Positions 1 to 10,252 are shown, counted from the first letter of the stretch. The stretch: 34,951 bases of DNA from Lachnospiraceae bacterium (GCA_017612555.1 JAGAFR010000010.1:1-34951); one strand, 5' to 3'. The notes: generated by a model not told the origin, from the letters alone. Numbers and translations are program-made.

Positions 1-2358
1 AATATTTCCGGTGGGACCGTCAATATAACCGAAGAGATCTACGGTGACGGTATCCAGGCCGAGAATGTAAATATCAGCGCAGGTAATGTTAATATCACGA
101 CTGTATTTAACAATGCCGCTGTCGCATATTACACTTCAGGAAGTTCCTCAACCACACTCAACACCATTACAGAGAAGAATGATAAGTATAAGACAGAGAG
201 GATCAATGTCTGTACCGGAGATCACGCAGGTATAAAGGCCGGAACCAAGGCTTCTACGAGAATATACAGTGATCTGAAATCGTCTGATCCGGATAATGCG
301 ACCAAGACATATTCAGCTTCAGGAGGTCTTACCATATCGGGCGGAACCGTTGTAATAGATACTCTCGGGGCGGGGCTTAAGTCAAACAGGGTGACCGGAT
401 ATACTGCATGTGATAACGGTGTATATATAGTTGGTTCGCCGGATGACGCCCTTCATTCAAATAACAGCATGTCAGTAACAGGCGGCACGGTAATCCTGTA
501 CGCATCTGATGATGGTATCACGGCAGCAGGTGATCTGACCATTACGGGGAGTGACACGACAGTTGACATCAGGTCATCTTTTGAAGGGATCGAAGCAGCG
601 AATATAACGTTTGGTACAAGCGGAAGCGAAACAGGACCATCGGTGGCAATAGTATCTGATGACGATGGTATCAATGCCGCACAAAAGACTAATGTCACAT
701 ATGCATATGACAGCAGTGAAAATGAGGATTATAACTACACCAAGACGACGGAGAAGAGCGGCGGAAATAAATGTACCGTGTACAGCGGCAGCGTTACGAT
801 AAACATCGACAGTGCTTCGACTAAGACGAGGATGCTCAGAAACGGAAGTGCTGCTTCAACAAAGAGTGTAACATATATGTCTGACGGCGACGGAATAGAC
901 TGTAACGGAACTCTTGATCTTGAAGGCGGTGTGACAACAGTGTTCGGTGCATCTCCAAGTACGAGCAATTCCCCTATAGATACGGATGAAGGATTTACTC
1001 TTGGTACATCGGCAGTTCTTCTTGCTGCAGGTTCGGACGGAATGAATGAGTCGAAGCCTCAAGATGGTGGTGGAACATACATTTACTACGGCGGAAGCGG
1101 ATCATCCGGGACACCGGGAGTACCCGGGAGCCCGGGAAACCCCGGCAATTTCGGTGGACCTTCAGTACCTGGAAATCCCGGGGGAATGCCGGGAGATGTG
1201 GCAGCCTCGATCAGTGCGGGATCGGTATTTAAGGTCACATCCGGAAACAGTGTGTTAACGGAAACAACAATTCCATATGCGGCTTCGTTTCTGATATATG
1301 CTTCGCCTGCATTGGCAGCGTCGGAATATTTCACGGCTACGCTTAACGGAAGTGCGGTTTCGATGACCAGGGCTTCAGCCGGATCCGTCGGAACTGATGA
1401 TCCTGTAGTACCCGTTTGTCCGATAGGACCGGTATGTCCTGAAGGACCAACAGAACCGGAGCAGCCTGTAGCGACAACACCGGTTAAAAAGATAAAGCTT
1501 AATACAACAAAAGTGTCTATTGGCGTAGGACGCACATATCAGCTCAGTGTTGCTTCAGTGACACCGGCGGATGCGAGCAGCAGAGTAACATGGACCAGTG
1601 CTGACAGCAGCATCGCTTCGGTAGACAAGAATACAGGCATAGTAACTGCGGTTTCGACAGGGCTTAATAAGAAGGGGATACCGAACAAGACGAAAACTGT
1701 TAAGATAACAGCAACTGCATCAGACGGAAGCGGCAAGACCGCCGTGTGCACGGTAACCGTCGGTAATGCCGTAACAGATGTGAACTTCTATGTAAACGGT
1801 GACAAAACAAAGTCTGTCGTAACTGAAGCGGAAGTAGCAAGATCGAAAAAGATAAAACTGATACCTGTGTATACAACCACATACAGTTCCCAGGGAATGA
1901 TCGTGCCGATGAACAAGAAGTTGATCTGGTCAAGCTCCGATGAATCCGTAGCAAAGGTGTCAAACGGAGTAATAACAGGTCTTAAGCGTGGCGAGGTAAC
2001 GATAACGGCCAAGACCGCAGAATATGCCGGCTGTACAGAAGGAGGAGATGTTGTTGCAAACTGTAAGGTAACAGTCATTGTTCCCGTTACTTCCGCGAAG
2101 CTCAAGAAGGTCATATCGATAAAACAGGGAGCGGAGTATGATATGAACCTGAATCTCGTTGTTCTGCCGGCGGATGCACAGTACTCGGTAAAATGGAGCA
2201 CATCAGATGACTCGATCGCATCCGTTGGCGAGAACACGGGAGTTATTACTGCATCAACGCAAAAAACAGGAACTGCAAAGATATCCGCGACAGTGACATC
2301 CACACAGGGTAATTACGTTAAGACCATAACAAAAAATGTTAAAGTCACTGCAAAATAG
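1..2358 (+). CDS. Cthe_2159-type carbohydrate-binding surface protein with Ig-like tail (5' truncated)
   Basis: The frame is open from base 1 to the TAG at 2356-2358, so the gene begins before the window and 785 residues are visible. The first ~360 residues are beta-helix-like and repeat phrases such as SDDGITAAGDLTITG and GDGIDCNGT. This pattern is typical of the Cthe_2159 (PF14262-like) family, whose founding member binds polygalacturonate at the cell surface. Next comes a Gly/Pro-rich linker (residues ~362-400) with Gly-X-Y triplets, and a Pro/Cys stretch around residues 470-487. Three BIG2-type Ig-like domains follow (~495-585, ~585-692, ~692-785), each with a W-[TS]-S-x-D-x-S-[IV]-A core. 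No sortase motif or transmembrane segment is seen at the C-terminus. The stop lies 14 bases inside the 3' end of the convergent peptidase gene. Role inferred: extracellular polysaccharide binding or wall-associated scaffold. Confidence 0.8.
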   Translation, partial: NISGGTVNITEEIYGDGIQAENVNISAGNVNITTVFNNAAVAYYTSGSSSTTLNTITEKNDKYKTERINVCTGDHAGIKAGTKASTRIYSDLKSSDPDNATKTYSASGGLTISGGTVVIDTLGAGLKSNRVTGYTACDNGVYIVGSPDDALHSNNSMSVTGGTVILYASDDGITAAGDLTITGSDTTVDIRSSFEGIEAANITFGTSGSETGPSVAIVSDDDGINAAQKTNVTYAYDSSENEDYNYTKTTEKSGGNKCTVYSGSVTINIDSASTKTRMLRNGSAASTKSVTYMSDGDGIDCNGTLDLEGGVTTVFGASPSTSNSPIDTDEGFTLGTSAVLLAAGSDGMNESKPQDGGGTYIYYGGSGSSGTPGVPGSPGNPGNFGGPSVPGNPGGMPGDVAASISAGSVFKVTSGNSVLTETTIPYAASFLIYASPALAASEYFTATLNGSAVSMTRASAGSVGTDDPVVPVCPIGPVCPEGPTEPEQPVATTPVKKIKLNTTKVSIGVGRTYQLSVASVTPADASSRVTWTSADSSIASVDKNTGIVTAVSTGLNKKGIPNKTKTVKITATASDGSGKTAVCTVTVGNAVTDVNFYVNGDKTKSVVTEAEVARSKKIKLIPVYTTTYSSQGMIVPMNKKLIWSSSDESVAKVSNGVITGLKRGEVTITAKTAEYAGCTEGGDVVANCKVTVIVPVTSAKLKKVISIKQGAEYDMNLNLVVLPADAQYSVKWSTSDDSIASVGENTGVITASTQKTGTAKISATVTSTQGNYVKTITKNVKVTAK
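1084..1200 (+). repeat. Collagen-like Gly/Pro-rich linker coding region
   Basis: This stretch encodes about 39 residues rich in Gly-X-Y triplets such as GTP-GVP-GSP-GNP-GNF, with CCCGGG-rich DNA. It joins the beta-helix domain to the Ig-like domains of the first gene. It is likely a flexible or polyproline-like spacer and is too short to claim a stable collagen triple helix. Confidence 0.6.
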
Positions 2359-5300
2359 TCTTTACGCCCTGACGTTTGATCTTAAACTTTAATGATCTTT
2401 TGCCACCGTATTTGCCAGTTCCTCTGAGCACTACGGTGGCGGTTCCTGATTTTCTGTTGTTCTTATATGACTCCACGTAGAAGTCTTCATCGACGCCCAG
2501 GAAAAATCCCGGGTTGTCTTCGGTCCGTCCGTCGACGAGCAGTTCATTCAGTTCGGAATTACCGAGGGTAATATCCGAGCCTGTGTATGTTTTGTCGGAG
2601 ATCTGCTGCCATAACGGGATATTGGACAGGTCATGAGCCTTGTCGTAATACATATACTTTGCTTGGACATAACCAAAATAGTTGCCTTTTCCGAATATGG
2701 TCGCTCTGATCTGCATGGATCTGTTATCCTCGGACCCTTCTTTTACTATCTCATACGTACCGATCACATAATCTGTATTATTTTTCAGTTTCTTTCCCTT
2801 TTCGTCGGTGATCGTGATATTGGGATTCTCATATCCTTTATCCGGCGGATCCTTGGGCATGAGCTTATCAGCTATATCTACGGTCATCCGGTTTATACTT
2901 GCGGTTACGACATAGTAATCGAGAGTAACACTTCCTTTATACAGACCTTTACCTTTAATGGTCAGTTTGGCGGGATCTTTATCTTGCGAAATCTTTTTGT
3001 TGTTACTGAAGCTTACGGTATAATCCCTGCCTTTCACGAGGTCTTTGTCGCCGTCTTTTACTTCAATCCACGAAGGTATAGCTCCGCTCTTGGAATAAGG
3101 TACATAATTTTGCCAATTATATGTAAAATCACCCTTATCCGGTTCCTGCAGTTCACGGCCCTTTGTTATCTTAAATGTTGCCTTTACACTTCCGGTTATG
3201 CCATTTTCGTTTCCGGGGATTGCCGTAAAGGTCACGGTTGCTTTGCCCGGGTCAGTGTTATTCGAGACCAGGCTTACCTTATAATCGGTGTTTTCCGTAA
3301 GAGAAGTCGGCGTTCTGCCGTCGAGCTTCAGCGAGAGAGTGTACTTACCCGGCTCCGGAACTATAGGTTTACCGGTATAAACGTATGAAGCCGGATTAAA
3401 CACAACCTTGGCATTTTTAAGAAGCTTATTGGTGCTGTCGGTAACCGTAAGACCGGTGGTCATCTTACCGGTAAAGTATGATCGATCTCCCGAGGGCTCT
3501 ATTATGATCGTGTATTGACCGGCCTCAGAAATACTGTCTGTTATCTCTTCCGAACCATCCTTTTGATAGCTGAACTTGAAACTGTTCTTTGCAATCTCTT
3601 TGCCGCCATCACCCGCGTATCTTATTTCCGGCACAGGTTTTATCGCGCTTCCGGTATATGCCGCACCTGTATCGGAAACATTAACACAGGTTTCCTTGGG
3701 ATCGTCGGAGAGGAGAGCCTTGGAGATATTAAACTCTTTCTGATATTTTGGCGTCTCGCTGTATTCGCCCCTGAAAGTTATAGTCAGTACCGCCTTCTTA
3801 CCACTAATATCGGTGGGTTTGTTATTGTTACTGTAAGAGATCTTATAATCCTCACCCTCAGTCATAAGATCCGTGCCGTCGTACAGTTTCAGATCATTCT
3901 GAATGACGGGAGAGCCCCAATAATAGTAGTCAGGCTCAAATCCCACAAGCCGAATGTTTGATGAGATCTTGATGATCCTGCTGTCATCTATGATCCTGCG
4001 GGAGACTTCATTACCGTCGATCTTTTCTGAAATGATCCTTCCGTCATCACTTTCCCCGTTTTCGGTCGTAACTGAGTTGAATCCCTCGGGTATGCTGCTT
4101 ACAGGGATCTTCATTTCGCTGTAGGCGTTGTCGATATTGACATTTACGTTTGAAGAGATCGAATCCATTTCGGGGATGAGATACAGCCACAGATAATGAC
4201 CCGGTTGTACGGTATATACGGTGGGCAGCATATGAATGGTATAGTCATAATACGAACCGGCTGTTATATCACCCTTTACGGCAGAAGCGGGATAATAACC
4301 TGCTTCGGGAGAACCCAGATCGATCACGCCTTTTGTTATGAGTTTTTTATCAACATATGTAGTCGTGTACTCTTCGAGATCAAATGGATCAAGTTTGCCT
4401 CCTCTGTCGATATAATAACTGATCAGGGATGACTTGGACGGAGAATCACTTTCTTTTGATACATAAGCCGGAAACTTATCCGGGGAGATATCATAGAGCA
4501 TTGCACCAAGTACCATCCGGCCTTTTCCGGTTTTCGGTATCTCGGGAACTCCGGCTCTTATACGAACTTCAGCCTTACCCTGTATCGTTATCTCTTCGGA
4601 CACGCGTCGTATCCAGTTCGACGAATAGATCTGTCCGTCTTCGCCAACGCCGTTTTGATCACATTCGATCCCCTCGAAGTAATCATCTATTGAATAGTAC
4701 GGATCGTCACCTGACATCAGGATGTCTTTGCCGGGATCATAAGGTTTATTGTCAGCTGACCCTGTAGCGCCTGATTCGTATGTAGTGTTTTTTTCGGGTG
4801 TTTCGATGGTTATCTGATCATCGTTTCCCGGAGAGAGGGTAATGCTCCTGGAAGTATCGTCACACCAGCTGTCATCGACCCATTCATCATATGCTGCAAA
4901 GCGTCCATCCTTGTTGCTCTGGACATAATACTTGGGAAGTGTGTTCTCTATATCGTTGTTTAAGTCGCAAAGATAACGGCAGTACCATTTATTGAGTATT
5001 TCCTCATAGTAATTATTATCTATTTCGATCGTCTCAAGAGTCTCGTGCCCGCCCTGATGAAGTATCACCCTGACATCGCAGCCGCTTTTTTCAAAGGCCC
5101 TTCTCATAAGGTCGGCCTGCTTGGTGCGGACATTGTAATCATTAAAACCCTGTACGATAAGAGCCGAGGCCTTTATCGTACCTGCCGCCACATCAGAGTA
5201 TTCTCTTTTTGTCCAAAAATCGCCGAAGTGACCTGCAAGGGTTGTTTCGGAAAGGTCAAAATAGCCGAACAGTTTGGAGGCAAGAGAACGAATTGAATCG

Positions 5301-6391
5301 GATTTGGTATCCCTGCCGAAGAATCTGCTCGAGTTATCACCTGAAATACCACCGGTGTATTTGTTTTCTTCATATTGCGCTACACCCTGAGTGTTCGTAT
5401 AAGAGTACCAGCTTGCAATACCGGCTTCGGGTACGATCGTCATCAGTCCGTCAACGCCTGTTGCGGCAACTTCATATGCCATGGTGCCGTTATAAGAACA
5501 CCCTCTCATTGCCACTTTTCCGCTGGCCCAATCGGCAGTAACGGGAATGGTTCCTTCCCTGTCGGCAAATGCCATCCTGCCGTCTTTATGATTTATCCAT
5601 TCAACGACATCTTTGAAGGCTTCAACTTCAGCGATGCTGCCGCACGATGACAGTCCGTCGGAACCGTTCGTTCCAAGCCCTGCGGATTCAACAACGGCAA
5701 ATCCGCGAACAAGGAAATAATCATGATTATTCAGCGCATCAATGAAATAAGTGTTACTGTCTTTGACATTATCATAATGGTAGTACCAGTTGTTTGATGA
5801 AAATGCTTCCTCATTGTCCCGCGAGGCAAGTTCGAGAGATGATATCGCAGGGCATACGGGAGTGTGGTCATTGCCCGCCTTGTAAAGATCATCTTCGGTA
5901 AATCCATCAAGATCTTTTTCTTCTGCGGGTTGTGGTATGAGCTGATCTTTTTCATCATCACTGAGAATGTCTTTTGTACCGGCCATATACGGACTTGCCT
6001 CAAATATGGCAGGAGCTGCATTGGTACCGGCAGCCCGGCGCGGAACCTGAACCACGGCCTGGACAAGATCGTTCATTCCGTCAAGATCCGTATCGTAATC
6101 GGTCTCAACATAAACGGCAAAGCGGAGGATATCACTGTTAGTGTTGGTATATCCGGCTTTGATCTTATTCTTATCCTCCATGTCTATGATCGGCTTAGCC
6201 ATGCCGTCTTCGAAGACCATGTATGAGGATCCGTCTTCATCTACGGCCGGTTCCGTGTCTGCTTCAACAATGACAGGTTCATAGGCGAACTCTTCGGCAT
6301 AGGCATTTACGTCCATGGCCAGAGCGCCGGTCAGTATGGACCAGATGATCAGCCAGGATGTTTTTGATCTTAAACTCTTAAAATGATTCAT
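2345..6391 (-). CDS. Secreted Xaa-Pro dipeptidyl-peptidase-like S15 hydrolase with Ig-like repeats
   Basis: The start is set at 6391, where a GAAGGGAG ribosome site lies 6-7 bases upstream and a signal peptide follows; this gives 1348 residues. Residues 1-~32 are a signal peptide. A CocE/NonD-type alpha/beta hydrolase (peptidase S15) spans roughly 75-480. Visible triad candidates are Ser299 in GCSYNG, Asp418 in GFNDYN and His449 in GGHE. A DxDxDG loop (DTDLDGMND) near residue 100 may bind calcium. A jelly-roll C-terminal S15 domain runs to ~780. About five or six Ig-like modules with the recurring phrase DY-x-V-S-x-x-NN then fill ~830-1348. The family removes X-Pro dipeptides from peptide N-termini. 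The gene is 46 bases downstream of the subtilase on the same strand, so the two probably form one operon for extracellular protein breakdown. Substrate specificity is inferred. Confidence 0.85.
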   Translation of the reverse strand: MNHFKSLRSKTSWLIIWSILTGALAMDVNAYAEEFAYEPVIVEADTEPAVDEDGSSYMVFEDGMAKPIIDMEDKNKIKAGYTNTNSDILRFAVYVETDYDTDLDGMNDLVQAVVQVPRRAAGTNAAPAIFEASPYMAGTKDILSDDEKDQLIPQPAEEKDLDGFTEDDLYKAGNDHTPVCPAISSLELASRDNEEAFSSNNWYYHYDNVKDSNTYFIDALNNHDYFLVRGFAVVESAGLGTNGSDGLSSCGSIAEVEAFKDVVEWINHKDGRMAFADREGTIPVTADWASGKVAMRGCSYNGTMAYEVAATGVDGLMTIVPEAGIASWYSYTNTQGVAQYEENKYTGGISGDNSSRFFGRDTKSDSIRSLASKLFGYFDLSETTLAGHFGDFWTKREYSDVAAGTIKASALIVQGFNDYNVRTKQADLMRRAFEKSGCDVRVILHQGGHETLETIEIDNNYYEEILNKWYCRYLCDLNNDIENTLPKYYVQSNKDGRFAAYDEWVDDSWCDDTSRSITLSPGNDDQITIETPEKNTTYESGATGSADNKPYDPGKDILMSGDDPYYSIDDYFEGIECDQNGVGEDGQIYSSNWIRRVSEEITIQGKAEVRIRAGVPEIPKTGKGRMVLGAMLYDISPDKFPAYVSKESDSPSKSSLISYYIDRGGKLDPFDLEEYTTTYVDKKLITKGVIDLGSPEAGYYPASAVKGDITAGSYYDYTIHMLPTVYTVQPGHYLWLYLIPEMDSISSNVNVNIDNAYSEMKIPVSSIPEGFNSVTTENGESDDGRIISEKIDGNEVSRRIIDDSRIIKISSNIRLVGFEPDYYYWGSPVIQNDLKLYDGTDLMTEGEDYKISYSNNNKPTDISGKKAVLTITFRGEYSETPKYQKEFNISKALLSDDPKETCVNVSDTGAAYTGSAIKPVPEIRYAGDGGKEIAKNSFKFSYQKDGSEEITDSISEAGQYTIIIEPSGDRSYFTGKMTTGLTVTDSTNKLLKNAKVVFNPASYVYTGKPIVPEPGKYTLSLKLDGRTPTSLTENTDYKVSLVSNNTDPGKATVTFTAIPGNENGITGSVKATFKITKGRELQEPDKGDFTYNWQNYVPYSKSGAIPSWIEVKDGDKDLVKGRDYTVSFSNNKKISQDKDPAKLTIKGKGLYKGSVTLDYYVVTASINRMTVDIADKLMPKDPPDKGYENPNITITDEKGKKLKNNTDYVIGTYEIVKEGSEDNRSMQIRATIFGKGNYFGYVQAKYMYYDKAHDLSNIPLWQQISDKTYTGSDITLGNSELNELLVDGRTEDNPGFFLGVDEDFYVESYKNNRKSGTATVVLRGTGKYGGKRSLKFKIKRQGVKTILQ

Positions 6392-6437
6392 GATATTTCT
6401 CCCTTCTGTGAGCTCTGTGTATATCAGCATTTCCTGC

Positions 6438-9400
6438 TTAGAATACCTTGAACGGGATGGTTAGTTTCTTGCCGGATCCGTCCCTTGCTCTGATGTTGAT
6501 CTTTCCCGAACCTTTTTCTCGGATGACCGCGGTTAACCTGTAAAGCTTTTTCCCATCAACGGTCACGTATGATCCCAGCGCTTTTGAAAATCCAATTGCT
6601 TCCGGATTGGTTGAGGAAACCTGGATTATGGTTCTTTCATCCAAACGGTCCGAACCGGATAATTCAACTAAAAATGTAACGTTGTGTACATGATCTTTGC
6701 TTACATTACCGATCTTGGATAAGTCAGCATTATACTCCTTAACTTCAACAAGTTTATTGGATGATTGTATGCCATAACACTTGATACTCTGAGTCGGCTT
6801 TGCCGCATATACGGAATAGGTACCGAGGCAGCCTGTTCCGTCGGTTGCACTTGCACTGACCTTTATGATGAACTTTGAAAAAGCATATCCTTCACCGGCG
6901 CTGTCGGGAACAACGGGTATAAAGTCTGCTTTTTTATTAAGCGAGAGTTTCCCTGAAGAACTTATCGAAGCGAGTTTTTTATCCTTAAACTCTTTTGTCA
7001 TATCAACCACCTGATCGGTTTTGCCCTTGCAGGAAAAGACCGCTGATACGCCAAAGTCCCATGTGAGTTTTGTGATCGTAGGGTTTCCGTAAGTCCGGCC
7101 GGGGGTTGCCGTCAGCTGAAGGCTCTTACCGTAAGCCAGAGCAGCCTGTCCGTCCTTGGTGTTGATCGACACACCTGACATCGGAACGATCGTATTTACC
7201 GAAAAAGTTGCCTTCTTATTGCTTCCGTCCGTAGCGGCAAAAGTGATCTTGGCAGAACCGGCTTTTTTACCGGCTCTTATCACGAATGTGTTTTCCTTTT
7301 CGTCGTATTCAACATGTGCCACGGCAAGGTTACTTGAAGAAAAGCTCAGTCGTGACTGTTCTCCGAGATCCGTACCCGCATCGACAAAGATGGCGCTTTC
7401 ATCCGTATCCTCAGTACTGAGAATATCCACGTTATACAGCCTTACGGAAGAGAGCGTTCCTTTCTTCTCAACGGGCATATGTACTTTCTTTTCATAGTCA
7501 GTCATTGAGGATATTCTTGCTTTTGCAGTCACATTTGTTACAGGGGGTTTTACGACAACTCTGTACTGCGCCGGTGCGATATCATCGTCACCGTTGATCG
7601 ATGCCGTGATCGTTATTTCCGTATCTGCAGGTACATTTTTCTTAACGGAAAGCTTTCCCGAAGAGGAGATGGCAATCCCCGGGACTTCGTTTGCCAGGGA
7701 CCACTTCACACCGTGTTTTTTGAGAAATGAAGGGTCGGCGGGATCCAGTCCTGCGGTAAATGAAACGGACTTACCCGCAGCCGCATATTTGCTTCCGTAA
7801 ATTACCAGTTTAGCGCCGGCAGAGGGTTCGTCTCCGGCAAGCTTTAAGTCCTTGACTGTAACGATCTTGCCTATCGTACCTTTGGCGCTGACATAAGCTG
7901 CTTTTAGAGTAAACGGCTCTCCCGATCCGACACCGGCGCTTACCAGTTCACCGGACCCTATCAACTGATCGTTATCTGCACGGAATGTCCCTTTGGAGCA
8001 AATGCCGTCCTTCATTACGGGATTGCTTCCGTTTACGGTGTACAGATAACCGAATGAACTGATGTTTTCCGGAGCTTCAAAGCGGATCGAAGATCCTTCT
8101 CCAAGCTCGGTACCGGAGGTGAGTTCCCGGAATTCCGTCTCGGAAGCATCTTTTTTAAACTTTATGGAAACGGAAGATGTATCGGGGCTTTTGGCGGTAT
8201 CTTCAAACAATGCTGCGGCATTGACGATGCCGGCTCCGATAAGCTTGTCCGGATTGGCGGTTGCGCTTTTTGTGATCGCATCCCTGACTTCGGAAGGAGT
8301 AGGGTATTTACCGGTCTTTTCATAACAGTAGCTTATATAAAGAGCACATACTCCGGTAACGACAGGTGCCGCCATCGAAGTTCCGTTAAGTGCGGCATAC
8401 CAGTCATTATGATCCACGGAAGAGTACACATACGGATAATTTGTTTTTGCATTATGTCCGTTTACCGTAGAATATATCAATGCCCCCGGAGCGGCTATTG
8501 TTGCATAGCCGTATGTTGAAAAATAAGTGCGATTTCCGTCCCTGTCTACCGCAGCAACGGAGATCACACCGTCATAGCAGGCAGGATACTTGATGATATT
8601 GGTTGCGTCATTTCCGGCGGATGCAACAACAGTAACGTTATTTTCAATCGCCGTTTTTATGGCTTTATCCAGTTCAACGCTGTATTGCGTGTAGCCTAAA
8701 CTCATGTTGATCAGCTGAGCATACGGCTCGCGGTCACTGTCCGCGCATGCTACATATCGTATGGCTCTGCATATATCACTCGTCTGTGTTGTTGCATAAG
8801 TTCGCCCGGAAGAATCTGTTGCTTCTTTGGAGATCGGAACTCCGAGGATGTTGACTCCGGGAGCTACTCCGACACCGCCTTTTTTATTGTTGGGTGTCAT
8901 ACTGATTATTCCGGCCACATGGGTTCCGTGCCCGGCTGTGTCCAGAGGTGTGCCTCCGCCGAGTATCGCGCGAAGATCTTCCTCCGGTACCAATGTCACG
9001 CTTCGAAGGTCATTGGTCATAAGATCCTCATGATCCACATCTACTCCCGAATCGATGACGGCTACGGTGACTTTGTTTGATCCGCGTGTTGTTCCCCACG
9101 CTTCATATGTGCCGATCATATCGTGCATCCACTGATATCCGTTCTTGTATTCGCTTTCAGAAGGTGTTACCACCACGGGCTGATCATTTTGATCATATTT
9201 TATGCTGTGCTCCGCGAATCTGTATTCGGGGTCAAAGGCCGGATCGTCGTACTCCTTTACCACATCCGACCATGACCGGGCAGATGTTGCAGAACCCGTA
9301 AGAGGAGAGGAGTCTGATGATCCGACATAAACTGTTTCGTCATCAGATTCCACCGGTTCTTCAATGGGAACGATATAGACCGGACTGACCGCCGGAAGAT

Positions 9401-9806
9401 CAGTTAACGGATCTGCGCCTGCAGCGACTGCCTGTGCAACGGTAACTTCCGGATCGGTGAGCACTGCAACGGCAATGCCGTATGCGTAAGATTCGAGCTC
9501 GGCATTATATGCTGCCGCAACTTCTTCGGCGTACTCCTGTGAATCTGCGGAATACATGATCCTGTCCCGGACGTAATCAACATCCGGTGTAAGAGAAGCA
9601 ACGGTGCCCGCAACGTCATGTTCGAGATTTGCAGCCTTATCATTGATATTTTCTTCACTCAGTACAAATCCCTGATCCATTCCCGGCAGACCGAAGGGAA
9701 GGTCGGAAGATTCCTCGGCCATAACGGGTATGCCGTTTGACAATATCAACGCAAGTATCAGCAGAACCGCCCCCGCTTTCTTAACGTAACCCATTGATCC
9801 GTTCAT
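6438..9806 (-). CDS. Secreted subtilase (peptidase S8) with C-terminal Ig-like domains
   Basis: Two in-frame ATGs lie close together (9812 and 9806). AAAGGAG sits 3 bases before the first and 9 before the second, so 9806 is preferred (1122 residues). A signal peptide ends near residue 29. An acidic propeptide-like region precedes the catalytic domain (~240-535). The full subtilisin triad is visible: Asp252 in VIDSGVD, His293 in GHGTHVAG and Ser477 in NGTSMAAP, with oxyanion Asn399 in ASAGND. About 580 further residues form a chitobiase/Fn3-like module (~545-650) and several BIG2-like modules with GKLS phrases. There is no sortase signal or membrane anchor. The enzyme should be an exported endoprotease, perhaps wall-associated through its tail. 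It is the first gene of a minus-strand operon with the X-Pro peptidase and has its own promoter at 9849-9878. Confidence 0.92.
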   Translation of the reverse strand: MNGSMGYVKKAGAVLLILALILSNGIPVMAEESSDLPFGLPGMDQGFVLSEENINDKAANLEHDVAGTVASLTPDVDYVRDRIMYSADSQEYAEEVAAAYNAELESYAYGIAVAVLTDPEVTVAQAVAAGADPLTDLPAVSPVYIVPIEEPVESDDETVYVGSSDSSPLTGSATSARSWSDVVKEYDDPAFDPEYRFAEHSIKYDQNDQPVVVTPSESEYKNGYQWMHDMIGTYEAWGTTRGSNKVTVAVIDSGVDVDHEDLMTNDLRSVTLVPEEDLRAILGGGTPLDTAGHGTHVAGIISMTPNNKKGGVGVAPGVNILGVPISKEATDSSGRTYATTQTSDICRAIRYVACADSDREPYAQLINMSLGYTQYSVELDKAIKTAIENNVTVVASAGNDATNIIKYPACYDGVISVAAVDRDGNRTYFSTYGYATIAAPGALIYSTVNGHNAKTNYPYVYSSVDHNDWYAALNGTSMAAPVVTGVCALYISYCYEKTGKYPTPSEVRDAITKSATANPDKLIGAGIVNAAALFEDTAKSPDTSSVSIKFKKDASETEFRELTSGTELGEGSSIRFEAPENISSFGYLYTVNGSNPVMKDGICSKGTFRADNDQLIGSGELVSAGVGSGEPFTLKAAYVSAKGTIGKIVTVKDLKLAGDEPSAGAKLVIYGSKYAAAGKSVSFTAGLDPADPSFLKKHGVKWSLANEVPGIAISSSGKLSVKKNVPADTEITITASINGDDDIAPAQYRVVVKPPVTNVTAKARISSMTDYEKKVHMPVEKKGTLSSVRLYNVDILSTEDTDESAIFVDAGTDLGEQSRLSFSSSNLAVAHVEYDEKENTFVIRAGKKAGSAKITFAATDGSNKKATFSVNTIVPMSGVSINTKDGQAALAYGKSLQLTATPGRTYGNPTITKLTWDFGVSAVFSCKGKTDQVVDMTKEFKDKKLASISSSGKLSLNKKADFIPVVPDSAGEGYAFSKFIIKVSASATDGTGCLGTYSVYAAKPTQSIKCYGIQSSNKLVEVKEYNADLSKIGNVSKDHVHNVTFLVELSGSDRLDERTIIQVSSTNPEAIGFSKALGSYVTVDGKKLYRLTAVIREKGSGKINIRARDGSGKKLTIPFKVF

Positions 9807-9848
9807 GAACATAAGCTCCTTTCAGTGCTTTTGAAGAGTTAGATTTAT

Positions 9849-9878
9849 ATTATACCAAAATCTTTGCAAAAATGGTAA
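9849..9878 (-). promoter_or_regulatory. Predicted sigma-A promoter of the exoprotease operon
   Basis: On the minus strand, TTACCA (9873-9878) is followed after 18 bases by TATAAT (9849-9854). TGG directly precedes the hexamer, making an extended -10. The start would fall about 35 bases before the subtilase ATG at 9806. Confidence 0.6.
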
Positions 9879-9918
9879 ACTCAATGGAAAGGAAGTTTAA
9901 ACAGGAGGAGGAATAAAA

Positions 9919-10221
9919 ATGGTTAAGCATGTGATTTTGTGGACGCTCAAGTCTGAGTATTCAAAAGAGGAGAAAGCAGGCATCAAAGCCGGTATCAAGA
10001 GCGGGCTTGAGGGCCTAAAGGGTGTGGTCCCCGGACTTGTGGATATAAAGGTCAATACCGAACCGCTGGACAGCTCCAACTGCGATGTGATGCTCGATTC
10101 TACTTTTGAAGATGAAGCTTCGCTCAAAGGATACTCGGTGCACCCGAGTCATGTGGAAGTGGCGAATACCAAGGTGCGTCCGTACACGGCAAGCAGAGTG
10201 TGTATGGATTACGAAGTATAA
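9919..10221 (+). CDS. Dabb family (stress-responsive alpha/beta barrel) protein
   Basis: This 100-residue protein starts at an ATG 7 bases after an AGGAGGAGG ribosome site. It begins MVKHVILWTLK and has the Dabb (PF07876) pattern: a first strand with a conserved His, a helix rich in Lys/Glu, a central G-V-V-P-G-L segment, and an H-P-x-H-x-E phrase near the C-terminus. Dabb proteins form dimeric ferredoxin-like barrels. Many are of unknown role, and some act as cyclases or heme-type enzymes. It lies 31 bases upstream of an alpha/beta hydrolase on the same strand, so the two are probably cotranscribed. I see no clear promoter in the 110-base divergent gap for this direction. Biochemical function is not assignable. 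Confidence 0.85.
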   Translation: MVKHVILWTLKSEYSKEEKAGIKAGIKSGLEGLKGVVPGLVDIKVNTEPLDSSNCDVMLDSTFEDEASLKGYSVHPSHVEVANTKVRPYTASRVCMDYEV

Positions 10222-10252
10222 GGTAGCTCTCAAGGAACGGCAGGGATAAGAA

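Noticed and set aside
1086-1535. Minus-strand 149-residue frame with collagen-like Gly-Pro triplets
   Set aside because: It is the reverse complement of the Gly/Pro linker; CCCGGG-rich DNA encodes Gly and Pro on both strands. The plus frame is open throughout and has domain support.
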